A stretch of 64,000 nt of DNA from Actinomycetota bacterium (GTDB lineage Bacteria > Actinomycetota > Acidimicrobiia > IMCC26256 > PALSA-610): positions 16,076-80,075 of the forward strand of contig SXJP01000008.1 of the NCBI GenBank assembly GCA_005779395.1, written 5' to 3'. A model generated the notes under the pieces. It saw only the letters and a list, made by a program, of their open reading frames with translations, did not search any database and was not told where the DNA came from. Both the position numbers and the translations under genes were made by a program. This document shows positions 1-9,190 of this stretch, piece by piece. Position 1 is the stretch's first letter; the number at the start of each line of letters is the position of its first letter.

Positions 1-820
1 TTGCAATTGCGACGGCGTCTTCTGCAATCCACGGCTCTGGAGTGTGGTTCAAGAGCGTGTACTCGACCGGCATTAGAGCATCATCCGATGCGACGGCTTT
101 GAGGTACTCGTTAACGCCGTCCGCGTATGCGCGGATGTCAGCGACGATGCTCGCTCCCTCTGCGCCGGATTCTTCGAGGCCGTTCACTTGTGCTGTTAAG
201 TCTTTCTCGGTGTACGGCGAAGTTGCCACCGTGCCTTGGTCTCGGCCGATGAAACCTTCGTCATAGCCAATCATTTCGGCGAGTCGCCCGCGCCCAACAT
301 GCCGGAGTACATCCATGAAAAACATGCGATCTTCCGCTGTTGAGTAGCCCTCCCCGAACATCGTGGCGTACCGCGTCACGCCATAAATATGTGGCACGCC
401 AAAGCTCTTGTCGCGAATAACTGTGACGTCATCGTGAGGCTTGTAGACGCGACCGATATCGTCTTCGGCAACGCCGAAGCTTGAGTCCTTGAAGTAGTCG
501 GTAAGAGTGGCATCTGTGAGTGCAGTTGCTTGCACGAGCGATTGGTACATCTGTAGTTGGTCGACGTAGTGAGGGGGAAAGTCGCCTTCGTCTTTGAGAG
601 CAGCAGCGATCTGTTTGAGCATTGTGCCTGTCACGCCTGAGTTCTGTCCCGGCGGGAGAATATTTAGGAAGCCACCATCGTCAGCGAAGCCCCGGTATCG
701 GCCGACGACTCCTGCAACGCCGGACACGGTGCTAGTTGTCGGATCGTCTGCGACCGCTCTGCCAGAACTAGTGGCCACGCTCAGTGCGAGCAGTGCAAAA
801 AGTATTCGTGCGGACTTCAC
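1..820 (-). CDS. Penicillin acylase (penicillin amidase) family protein, C-terminus cut by window edge
   Basis: Manual minus-strand translation from GTG at 820: MKSARILFALLALSVATSSGRAVADD...DVTVIRDKSFGVPHIYGVTRYATMFGEGYSTAEDRMFFMDVLRHVGRGRLAEMIG; signal-peptide-like N-terminus and penicillin-amidase-like 'VIRD..GVPHIYG...FGxGYxxAEDRxxxMDxLRxxGRGRLAE'. Absent from the ORF track because it runs off the edge. Confidence 0.85.
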   Translation of the reverse strand, partial: MKSARILFALLALSVATSSGRAVADDPTTSTVSGVAGVVGRYRGFADDGGFLNILPPGQNSGVTGTMLKQIAAALKDEGDFPPHYVDQLQMYQSLVQATALTDATLTDYFKDSSFGVAEDDIGRVYKPHDDVTVIRDKSFGVPHIYGVTRYATMFGEGYSTAEDRMFFMDVLRHVGRGRLAEMIGYDEGFIGRDQGTVATSPYTEKDLTAQVNGLEESGAEGASIVADIRAYADGVNEYLKAVASDDALMPVEYTLLNHTPEPWIAEDAVAIA

Positions 821-866
821 CTTTACCCCCCTGTAAGTCTTTGCGAACCTATCTGAGCGGTTACCC

Positions 867-1229
867 CTATGAAGGTTCCGGGTTTGCGTACTTGGGATTT
901 GCGATCTCGAGCGATTCCAAAGCAGTCAACTTTAAGGTAGCGAGCAGTTCGGTTCTGTCGCCGCCGTAGTCGCCCGAACGGATTGCGGTGGCTAGTTCGG
1001 CGCGTAGGTCGTCGAGGTCGCCCTCATGGCCTAGCAGAGCCACCAAACGATCATGCTCTAGGTGTTCGTTCTCTGCGCCTTGCTGGAGTTCTCGTTCGAC
1101 GATGCCCAACACGTTCGCAGCGACGCGCGCCTGAAATGCCATGCGCTTGTCGGGAGAGTTCATAACGTCGTTTAGAAGGAACTCACGTACAGCCTCGACA
1201 AGCTCAGTTGATGTTGGGCGTTCGGTCAT
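867..1229 (-). CDS. DUF6285-like protein
   Basis: 120 aa; 'LVEAVREFLLNDV...FQARVAANVLGIVERELQQG' resembles the small DUF6285 proteins found next to APH/ACAD genes; adjacent APH-like gene agrees. Confidence 0.6.
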   Translation of the reverse strand: MTERPTSTELVEAVREFLLNDVMNSPDKRMAFQARVAANVLGIVERELQQGAENEHLEHDRLVALLGHEGDLDDLRAELATAIRSGDYGGDRTELLATLKLTALESLEIANPKYANPEPS

Positions 1230-1262
1230 TGGTCCTCCTTTTAGTCCGGTCGGTCGATGTTT

Positions 1263-2243
1263 TCACCACGTGCCATCGATCAGGTTGAGAAGGTCCCATT
1301 CATTTTCGACGACTCGGCGACCTATTGCAGCAAGTTCCACCGACCGGACCGCGCCGCGTATATGGGTGAAAGTCTGTATTAGGCACATGACAGCCCACTT
1401 GTGGGTAGCTAACGCGATCCAAAACTGCAGGTCCTCTGTTCTGGGTCGCGTGCCACTAGCAGCTTCGTAGGCATCAAGCAGGTCGCTGACATCGCCGAAA
1501 CCTCCGACTACACGGTTCACCCCGAATCGCCACGCTCGTGCGCAGAGCCAACCGAGGTCTTCAATCGGATCTCCGAGATGGGCGAGTTCCCAGTCGAGAA
1601 CACAGCGGACACCTTCTGGTCCGACCATGAAATTGCCATTGCGAAAATCGCCGTGAACGAGGCGCGGTGGTTCTGACTCCGGCGGAACTCGCTCACGCAT
1701 CCATTGCAAACCAAATTCAAGTGCAGGGTGTGGCTCGCGAAACATGTCGAGGATTTCGGTCCATTGGTCTAATTGTGTTCGCGCCGTTTCGACTTTCAGC
1801 TTGGGCAAGGAACTAACGGGAACTGCGTGGATTTGAGCGGCGATTGAACCGAATTGTGCTGTCAGTTGTGGACGCACTGTCGTGAACATTTCGTCGCGTA
1901 GAAGTTTGCGAGGGATTGTTTCTCCCTCAATGCGGTCCATGATGAAACCCGAACCGAGGCCATCGGCGGTCTCGAGCAGTAACCGAACTTGTGGAACCGG
2001 GACACCAGCACGCCTAACGGCCGCCAAGAGTTCGAACTCTGTCTCGCGTCCGGTCGCTCCGATGCTTGGTGCAGGATCGCGGCGCAGGACGAGGCGATGC
2101 TCGGTCGTGTCTGCTGAGGTGGAATCGAAAAGCCAGGTCTCGCGCGACGCGCCACCCGTTACGCGTTTGAGATTGGTGACCTGAGTCGGGCCGTAGCTAC
2201 GTGCGACAACCGATTCGAGGGCGTTAGGCGTGATCTTCGACAT
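1263..2243 (-). CDS. Phosphotransferase (APH) family protein
   Basis: Kinase-like motifs 'LVHGDFRNGNFMVGPEGVRCVLDWELAHLGDPIEDLGWLCARAW'. Start placed at ATG 2243 (MSKITPN); ORF open to 2294. Confidence 0.85.
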   Translation of the reverse strand: MSKITPNALESVVARSYGPTQVTNLKRVTGGASRETWLFDSTSADTTEHRLVLRRDPAPSIGATGRETEFELLAAVRRAGVPVPQVRLLLETADGLGSGFIMDRIEGETIPRKLLRDEMFTTVRPQLTAQFGSIAAQIHAVPVSSLPKLKVETARTQLDQWTEILDMFREPHPALEFGLQWMRERVPPESEPPRLVHGDFRNGNFMVGPEGVRCVLDWELAHLGDPIEDLGWLCARAWRFGVNRVVGGFGDVSDLLDAYEAASGTRPRTEDLQFWIALATHKWAVMCLIQTFTHIRGAVRSVELAAIGRRVVENEWDLLNLIDGTW

Positions 2244-2340
2244 GGGCTGCTGAGCATGCCATATGGAAGTCGCGCACGCGCTGTAGATAGACACACTTTC
2301 TTCACGTTTCGCGGCCAGTGAATCCGTAATCTGACAACTT

Positions 2341-3024
2341 GTGACAGGCGTTGCGCGGACAATCGTTGTGATTGAAGACGAAGCGACAATTGCAGAAGCT
2401 GTCGCAGCGCGCCTTAGGAGCGAGGACTATGCCGTAGAAATTGCGGTCGACGGCCCGTCCGGAGTGCAACTAGTCGAACGCTTGCGACCCGACCTCGTTG
2501 TGCTCGATCTCATGCTCCCAGGGCTTGACGGCCTCGAAGTATGTCGCCGTATCCAGACCAACAAATGGGTGCCTGTCCTGATGCTCACGGCTCGTGACAC
2601 AGAAGAAGACATTGAAGCTGGGCTCGCTGCCGGTGCAGACGACTATTTATCGAAGCCATTTTCAGCGCGGGAACTAGCTGCGCGGGTGGCGGCACTTTTG
2701 CGTAGATCAGACAGGGCAGCGATGTCAAGGCCGGACGCATTGCAATTGCGGATCGGCGATTTGACTCTCGAACCCCAAAGTCGACGCGTCGAGAACAGCT
2801 CGGGGCTCGTGCATCTGACGCCGACCGAATTTGATCTTGTTTATTACTTGGCTAGTCGTCCTACGCAGGTTGCGAGCCGTGACGAGCTATTGCTGCAAGT
2901 TTGGGGATACGAGATTGCCTCTGGTGGACGCACAGTCGACTCTCATGTCAGATCGATTCGAAGAAAACTTGGAGCGTCAACCATTAGAACGGTTCACGGA
3001 ATCGGTTACGCGGTCGACCAATGA
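2341..3024 (+). CDS. OmpR/PhoB-family response regulator
   Basis: REC domain (VVIEDE...DLVVLDLMLPGLDG...MLTARD...DDYLSKPF) and winged-helix DNA-binding domain (LTPTEFDLVYYLASRP...VDSHVRSIRRKLG...IRTVHGIGYAV). Confidence 0.93.
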   Translation: MTGVARTIVVIEDEATIAEAVAARLRSEDYAVEIAVDGPSGVQLVERLRPDLVVLDLMLPGLDGLEVCRRIQTNKWVPVLMLTARDTEEDIEAGLAAGADDYLSKPFSARELAARVAALLRRSDRAAMSRPDALQLRIGDLTLEPQSRRVENSSGLVHLTPTEFDLVYYLASRPTQVASRDELLLQVWGYEIASGGRTVDSHVRSIRRKLGASTIRTVHGIGYAVDQ

Positions 3025-4034
3025 TGAACGTCGCACACACGCCGCTAGAAGGCGTGAAGTCACTCAAGGTCAAGCTTGTAATAATCATCGGCGCCGCGGT
3101 GGGTGTAACAATTTTTGTCTTCTGGTCAGGGATCAAGTTGGGGTTGTGGCCAGGTATAGCGGGTGTCATTAGCGGTCTAGTTGCGCTCGGAGTCGTCTTT
3201 TGGTTGGCGCGCGGCCTCACACGACCGTTAAGAGACATGGCTGTTGCGGTTCAGATGATTTCGGGAGGCGATTTCACAGTGAATGTGAGCGGCGAATCAC
3301 GCCGCGACGAGATAGGCGCGTTAGCTAGGTCCTTCAGTCGGATGGCATCTGACCTAGGTGAGAACGACCGGATTCGGCGTGATCTCGTAGCCAACGTGAG
3401 TCATGAACTCCGGACACCGATCACCGCACTGCAAGTACATCTCGAGAACCTCATCGATGGCGTCGTCGAGACCGATCCCGAGACTCTCGCGACGATGCTT
3501 GAGCAGACAACGCGTCTGGGTCGACTCGTCGCTCAGTTGCTCGACTTGTCGCGCCTCGAAGCCGGCGTAGTGCCTCTAGATGTCGAATCTTTCGAGGTCA
3601 AGACTATGGTCGACCGCGCTGTCCGACAGGCGCAAATGCAACGATCCGACGTGTCGATTGTCGCAGAGATCGACCCCGTTGATCTTCGTGTTGTAGCTGA
3701 TCCGGAAAGGCTTCATCAGGTAGTGGCCAATCTGCTCGAAAACGCTCTCAGATACTCGCCAAACCGTGACGTGGTCGAAGTGAATGTGACGAAGTATCAC
3801 GACCTGGTCATGTTCGAAGTGCTCGATAATGGCCCTGGTATCGCTCCAGAAGAGGCAGAGCAGGTATTCGAACGCTTCTATAGAGCAGACGCTGCGCGCA
3901 CCTCAAAGGATGGCGGCGCGGGCCTCGGACTCTCGATTGCTCGTTGGATCGTCGATCTGCATGGCGGGACGATTCACGCGGAACCACGAAACCCAAGTGG
4001 ATGCCGCGTTACCTTCGCCATCCCGAGTGCATAG
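3021..4034 (+). CDS. HAMP-domain sensor histidine kinase
   Basis: Overlaps the response regulator (ATGA). Two TMs, HAMP, H-box VSHELRTPI, N-box NLLENALRYSP, G-boxes DNGPGIAPEE and GAGLGLSIARWI. Confidence 0.93.
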   Translation: MMNVAHTPLEGVKSLKVKLVIIIGAAVGVTIFVFWSGIKLGLWPGIAGVISGLVALGVVFWLARGLTRPLRDMAVAVQMISGGDFTVNVSGESRRDEIGALARSFSRMASDLGENDRIRRDLVANVSHELRTPITALQVHLENLIDGVVETDPETLATMLEQTTRLGRLVAQLLDLSRLEAGVVPLDVESFEVKTMVDRAVRQAQMQRSDVSIVAEIDPVDLRVVADPERLHQVVANLLENALRYSPNRDVVEVNVTKYHDLVMFEVLDNGPGIAPEEAEQVFERFYRADAARTSKDGGAGLGLSIARWIVDLHGGTIHAEPRNPSGCRVTFAIPSA

Positions 4035-4168
4035 CGCACGATTTCTTCATGATTTCCTCACATCGCTGAAGACACTCTTTCGCTCTCATCTCACCTAACT
4101 TGAAGCACGACACATGCAAGTACCCCATAGGTAAGAGCAAACACACTTCATTGCTGAAAGGCTCCAAC

Positions 4169-4822
4169 ATGATGCTGTCTTCGATTGACGAAGCGCTCCG
4201 CAGAATTCGCCAGGGCGAGATGGTCCTCGTCGTCGACGATGAGGACCGCGAGAACGAAGGCGATCTAACGATGGCGGCCGAGTGGGTGACGCCAGACGCG
4301 ATCAACTTCATGCTTCGGATGGCTCGGGGCTTGGTGTGCATGCCAGCCGACGGGGCGCTCCTCGATGCCTTGCGAGTTGGCCCGATGGTGCCAGCAGGCG
4401 AAGCAACCGCCGATACGGCGTTTTGTGTGACGATCGACCACGTAAACGCTGGCTCTGGAATTGGAGCTGCAGACAGGGCTTTAACAGTTCGTCGGTTTAT
4501 CGACCCGCGCAGCAAACCAGAGGACTTCTTGCGCCCAGGCCATGTATTTCCTTTGCGAGCCAAAGATGGTGGCGTCCTCGAACGCCGTGGCCACACGGAA
4601 GCTGCAGTCGACCTAGCCCGCCTCGCAGGCCTTCCGCCAGTCGCGGTTATCTGTGAGGTTCTTCACGACGATGGCTCGCCAGCGCGTGTCCCGTACCTCG
4701 AGATGTTTGCGCAGGAACACCGCATCGCGGTGATCTCAGTTGAACAAGTCGCTGAGTACAGGGCAGACCACGACTTTCCGGAGATCGACCTAACTAGGTC
4801 GTCGACATCGGGCGCTGTCTGA
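4169..4822 (+). CDS. ribB: 3,4-dihydroxy-2-butanone 4-phosphate synthase
   Basis: 'VLVVDDEDRENEGDLTMAAEWVTPDAINFMLRMARGLVCMP...RPGHVFPLRAKDGGVLERRGHTEAAVDLARLAGL' is characteristic; GTP-cyclohydrolase II part absent. Start at ATG 4169. Confidence 0.95.
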   Translation: MMLSSIDEALRRIRQGEMVLVVDDEDRENEGDLTMAAEWVTPDAINFMLRMARGLVCMPADGALLDALRVGPMVPAGEATADTAFCVTIDHVNAGSGIGAADRALTVRRFIDPRSKPEDFLRPGHVFPLRAKDGGVLERRGHTEAAVDLARLAGLPPVAVICEVLHDDGSPARVPYLEMFAQEHRIAVISVEQVAEYRADHDFPEIDLTRSSTSGAV

Positions 4823-4854
4823 GCGTTTAACGACTCTGCTGCGCAGCAGCGGAA

Positions 4855-5868
4855 CTAACCGTCGACACCCACCGGCTTGCCGTCGACAATCTGATCAAGG
4901 TACTCGCTTAGTCCGTAGCCAGGATGGTCTACCGCGTCGCAGTGCCATTCGGTCATGCCTTCAGATATGCGGGTCATGAAGGCTTCGCCGTCCGGCGACG
5001 TACGACGATTGCGCAATGGAATCAAGTTCAGGACCGATCCTTGAATCGCGTATTCGCCTTTGCTCGTGCGTGCTGTCGCATCGATCTGCTCGTGGTAGAG
5101 GTCATCGCCTTTCCAGGTGGTGCGAATCTCGGCATGCTCGATGTGCTCGTACTCGCCGTCTCGTAGCACCATGCCACCCATGTGTTTGCGGCCGTCCCTG
5201 CCGGTGATGACGCTTACGACAAAGCCGAAGTCGTCACCAAAGTTGGCCGTGAGCCAACGGTAGTAATAAGGCGCAGACCAAAATCGCGGCCCCCACGAAT
5301 GGTCGCGTAATCCAAAGCCATTCACAATCCATTCTTCGTCGCCGACGCGGATATGGCCAGACACCTGCATGTGCTGCTCGTAGTGCCCGCGCGCGAAGCC
5401 GCTGTCGCTGTCCATCGGAGTGTCGTCGTCGTTGACGGGTTCACCGCCGTACATTGGCGAGACGCCGACATGGGTCCACGACACCTCGCATGTGTCCCAA
5501 GGATTTTCGGTAAAGGCCTTACGCGGATCGGCCATCTCGAGGGGATTATCTAGCAAACAGATCTTGCCCGTGTAGGTGGTTTCGTGTTTCTCAAACGGTG
5601 TAATCACGTTGAACTTCGTCCCGCCAGCATCGAAAGCGTCATTGTTGTCGATCTCCGGACGCTTATAAACAAAGGCGACACGGCCATCTGGCAAGTAGAG
5701 GCATGTCGTGAGTTCGGCGTGGCCCTCGTTGGCTCTGTTGCCTAGTCGTAGGAAGCCTCCGATGCGTTCTTTCGGGTCATAACAGTTGAAGTACATCGAC
5801 TCGTTGAAGTTTGAGGCCTCCTCAAGTGGGTGCATGTACTCATCTTGGGTGTCCAATCGAATCTTCAT
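4855..5868 (-). CDS. DUF7064/7065-like protein
   Basis: ~337 aa from ATG 5868 (MKIRLDTQDEYMHPLEEASNFNESMYFNCYD...GFGLRDHSWGPRFW); tentative family-level recognition. Confidence 0.6.
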   Translation of the reverse strand: MKIRLDTQDEYMHPLEEASNFNESMYFNCYDPKERIGGFLRLGNRANEGHAELTTCLYLPDGRVAFVYKRPEIDNNDAFDAGGTKFNVITPFEKHETTYTGKICLLDNPLEMADPRKAFTENPWDTCEVSWTHVGVSPMYGGEPVNDDDTPMDSDSGFARGHYEQHMQVSGHIRVGDEEWIVNGFGLRDHSWGPRFWSAPYYYRWLTANFGDDFGFVVSVITGRDGRKHMGGMVLRDGEYEHIEHAEIRTTWKGDDLYHEQIDATARTSKGEYAIQGSVLNLIPLRNRRTSPDGEAFMTRISEGMTEWHCDAVDHPGYGLSEYLDQIVDGKPVGVDG

Positions 5869-5887
5869 TGTGTAAGGATGCCTCACT

Positions 5888-6832
5888 ATGACAACAAACA
5901 GCCAATTCGAAATTTTCCACCCGGCCCTCACAGAGGTCGCCGACGGCCTTGCATTCCCGGAGGGTCCTGTCTGTATGCCAGACGGCACCCTTTATGTCAC
6001 CGAGTTAGCCGGGGGTTACGTCAGCAAAATTAGCGTTGAGGGTGAGAAGTCGCGGCTGTCCGAGAATGGCGGATCTCCTAACGGTCTAGCTATCGGCGCC
6101 GATGGTGCGCTCTGGTGCGCTAACAGCGGAGGATGGGATTTCCATGACGTGATGGGAATGAAGATCCCGTCGAGCGACTTGCCGGCTAATCACAGCGGCG
6201 GCCGCTTGGAGCGCATCGATCTTGCAACCGGTTCGGTAGAGGTCGTCTGTGCAGCGGTTGACGGCAACGCTTTGATCGGACCGAACGACTTGGTCGTTGA
6301 TGCTGTCGGCGGCATTTGGTTTACCGATCACGCTCGTAGCGCAGGCCGAGTGCATCACAATGGTGGGATCTACTACCGCTCCGCCGATGGCGCAGTGAGT
6401 GAGGTCGCCTACCCGATTCCATCGCCGAATGGCATTGGGTTGTCGCCCGACGGGACTGTTCTTTATGCAGCAGAAACCCATACGGGTCGGGTCTACTCGT
6501 GGAATGTCAAAGACCCGGGCGTACTCGAGTTCTCGAATCCACTTGCTGGTGCAGGTGGGAACTTGGTCCATGGTTTCGGAGGTGGTCAACTGCTCGACTC
6601 GCTCGCGATTGATGCAGCAGGAAACGTCGTCGTCGCCACGTTGGTTACGGGCGCCCTGTCGGTGATTGCTCCAGACGGCGAACTGCTCGAACAATGGATG
6701 CTTGGCGATCCAATGGTGACCAATGTCTGCTTCGGCGGAGAAGGTCTGCGTACGGCGTACGCGACCCTGTCAGCCACAGGGCGACTCGTGTCCTTTGACT
6801 ATCCGCGTGGCGGTCTGGCTCTAAACGCCTGA
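5888..6832 (+). CDS. SMP-30/gluconolactonase/LRE family protein
   Basis: Beta-propeller-like 'GLAFPEGPVCMPDGTLYVTE...NGLAIGADGALWCAN...GPNDLVVDAVGGIWFTD...SPNGIGLSPDGTVLYAAET'. Confidence 0.9.
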   Translation: MTTNSQFEIFHPALTEVADGLAFPEGPVCMPDGTLYVTELAGGYVSKISVEGEKSRLSENGGSPNGLAIGADGALWCANSGGWDFHDVMGMKIPSSDLPANHSGGRLERIDLATGSVEVVCAAVDGNALIGPNDLVVDAVGGIWFTDHARSAGRVHHNGGIYYRSADGAVSEVAYPIPSPNGIGLSPDGTVLYAAETHTGRVYSWNVKDPGVLEFSNPLAGAGGNLVHGFGGGQLLDSLAIDAAGNVVVATLVTGALSVIAPDGELLEQWMLGDPMVTNVCFGGEGLRTAYATLSATGRLVSFDYPRGGLALNA

Positions 6833-6912
6833 ACTCGCATTTTTCATAGGTTTTCTGCGTGACCTTCTAGCGTCACGCGCCAATCGAATCACGAGATCTG
6901 AGGAATCGAATC

Positions 6913-8058
6913 ATGTCTGGTCCATTGTCAGGAATCAAGATCGTCGAACTAGCAGGCATTGGACCCGGCCCGTTTGCCGCGATGTTGCTAGCCGACCTCG
7001 GCGCAGACATCATTCGCGTCGACCGAGCCGCACAGGTGAATCCAGCCACATGGGACAGGCCAAATCTTGAGGTCATGAACCGCGGGCGACGTTCGATCGG
7101 TGTTGATTTAAAGAACCCAGACGGTGTCGAGACTGTCTTGGGTCTCGTTGAACGCGCTGATGCTCTGATCGAAGGATTTCGTCCAGGAGTTACGGACCGC
7201 CTTGGGCTGGGTCCCGATGCTTGCTTGGCTCGTAACCCGAAGCTTGTGTACGGGCGCATGACCGGTTGGGGCCAAGAAGGTCCCATGGCTCAAGCCGCTG
7301 GCCATGACATCAACTACATCGCTCTTGCAGGAGCGCTAGCGCACTTCGGCCGCGCGAACGCGAAGCCGACGCCCCCGATCAACCTTGTTGGTGACTTCGG
7401 CGGTGGCGGAATGTTCATGGCCCTTGGCATCGTGAGCGCAGTGCTCGAAGCGCAACGTTCTGGCAAGGGTCAGGTCATCGATGTAGCGATGGTCGACGGC
7501 AGCGCCACGCTCATGACCATGATGTGGGGTATGCGTGCCTTCGGTTTCTGGGACGAAGAGCTCGGAGTCAACCTTCTGGACACGGGGGCTCCGTTCTACG
7601 ACACATACGAGACCGCCGACAACAAGTACGTGTCGATTGGGGCACTAGAGCCACAGTTCTACGCCGAGCTAATCAACAAACTCGGGCTAGCCGACTCTGG
7701 ATTGCCAGATCAGAACGACAGGGCAGGTTGGCCAGTACTTCGAGCGAAATTTACGGAAGTGTTTGCGGCAAAGACCCGCGACGAATGGGACGCAATTCTG
7801 CTCGGCTCCGATGCGTGCTACGCGCCAGTGCTCACCATGTCGGAGGCGATGGCAGCAGAACATCTGGTGTCTCGGGGGACGATCGTCGAAGTTGATGGCA
7901 TCGCTCAGCCTGCTCCAGCACCGCGGTTTTCGCGCACCCCTGGCGAGATTCTCCGTAACGCCCCATGGCCAGGGCAACAAACCGACGAAGCCCTGTTGGA
8001 TTGGGGCTTCTCAGATGATGAGGTCGCCAAGCGCAAGGCGTCGGGAGCAGTCGTTTAG
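6913..8058 (+). CDS. CaiB/BaiF-type CoA-transferase (alpha-methylacyl-CoA racemase-like)
   Basis: 'LSGIKIVELAGIGPGPFAAMLLADLGADIIRVDR...NRGRRSIGVDLKNPDGVE...GFRPGVTDRLGLGP...YGRMTGWGQEGPMAQAAGHDINYIALAGAL'. Confidence 0.93.
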   Translation: MSGPLSGIKIVELAGIGPGPFAAMLLADLGADIIRVDRAAQVNPATWDRPNLEVMNRGRRSIGVDLKNPDGVETVLGLVERADALIEGFRPGVTDRLGLGPDACLARNPKLVYGRMTGWGQEGPMAQAAGHDINYIALAGALAHFGRANAKPTPPINLVGDFGGGGMFMALGIVSAVLEAQRSGKGQVIDVAMVDGSATLMTMMWGMRAFGFWDEELGVNLLDTGAPFYDTYETADNKYVSIGALEPQFYAELINKLGLADSGLPDQNDRAGWPVLRAKFTEVFAAKTRDEWDAILLGSDACYAPVLTMSEAMAAEHLVSRGTIVEVDGIAQPAPAPRFSRTPGEILRNAPWPGQQTDEALLDWGFSDDEVAKRKASGAVV

Positions 8059-9152
8059 CCGTCGTTGCTGATTAGCGCCTTCGCTGCATCCACACGGCTA
8101 TCGAGCGTCGCGAAATCCGGGGCGACGATAGTTACGTGTCCAACTTTTCTAGAGGTCCGGGCTGTCTTGCCGTAGTCATGAATAAAGGTTCCGGGAATTT
8201 TTCGTAGTTCAGACACGTCCGGCATTTGCCCGATGCAGTTGAGCATCGCCGCCCCGCCGACCGAAAGTGACGGGTCGCCGAGCGGTAGACCCGCGACTGC
8301 GCGCATGTGATTAGAGAACTGGCTAGTAGTTGCGCCCTCGATCGTCCAATGCCCCGAATTGTGCACTCGCGGCGCGAATTCATTTACGAGCAACGTTCCG
8401 TTGCAATCGAACAACTCGACACAAAGCACGCCGACGTAATCGAACCTATCGAGAACGAGTCCGATAATCGACGCTGCCGTGTGCTGTGTGTCGGTGTCGA
8501 CGCTCGGCACGCGTGACTCGCGCAGTATCCCGCCCTCGTGGCAGTTCTGCGCGACCGGCCAAACGACGGTCTTGGCGTCTCTGCCGCGACACGCGATTAC
8601 AGACAGTTCCCGATCAAAGTCGACGAGACCTTCGAGGATGAGTTCCTTAGCCGGACCTAGCTCATCCCAGGCGGCTTCGATCTCGCTGACCGAACCGATG
8701 CGGAACTGACCTTTGCCGTCGTATCCGCCACGGCGGGTTTTTAGGATTGCCGGTAGGCCAAGTGCGGCCACCGCCTCGCGAAGATCAGCTTCGGTATTTA
8801 CAGCAGCGAACGGCGCACATTCAATTCCCAACTCGCCGCACAGGTTTTTCTCTAATAAGCGGTCTTGACTCACTGATAGAGCAGAGACCGGGGGAGCGAC
8901 AGTGCTGTTTGCCGCTCCAACAATGAGAGCCTCGGCGGGTACTCCTTCCCACTCATACGTCACGGCGTCGCAACCAGCCGCAATTAGCGCAATTGCGGCC
9001 GGGTCAGAGATCGAGCCGATTGTGAGTTCGCCAACACGGTTCGCCGAAGCGCTGGTTGAAGGGTCGAGGAAACGCGTTTCGATACCGAGTTCGTGTCCTG
9101 CCTCGCCGAGCATCATCCCGAGTTGGCCGCCCCCGACCACAGCGATTTTCAT
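8055..9152 (-). CDS. purK: 5-(carboxyamino)imidazole ribonucleotide synthase
   Basis: 'MKIAVVGGGQLGMMLGEAGHELG...VTYEWEGVPAEAL...LKTRRGGYDGKGQ...VNEFAPRVHNSGHWTIEGATTSQFSNHMRAVAGLPLG'. Confidence 0.95.
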   Translation of the reverse strand: MKIAVVGGGQLGMMLGEAGHELGIETRFLDPSTSASANRVGELTIGSISDPAAIALIAAGCDAVTYEWEGVPAEALIVGAANSTVAPPVSALSVSQDRLLEKNLCGELGIECAPFAAVNTEADLREAVAALGLPAILKTRRGGYDGKGQFRIGSVSEIEAAWDELGPAKELILEGLVDFDRELSVIACRGRDAKTVVWPVAQNCHEGGILRESRVPSVDTDTQHTAASIIGLVLDRFDYVGVLCVELFDCNGTLLVNEFAPRVHNSGHWTIEGATTSQFSNHMRAVAGLPLGDPSLSVGGAAMLNCIGQMPDVSELRKIPGTFIHDYGKTARTSRKVGHVTIVAPDFATLDSRVDAAKALISNDG

Positions 9153-9190
9153 CTCGTCAAAACTAGGGCGGTCTTCAGGCGACGTAGCGA

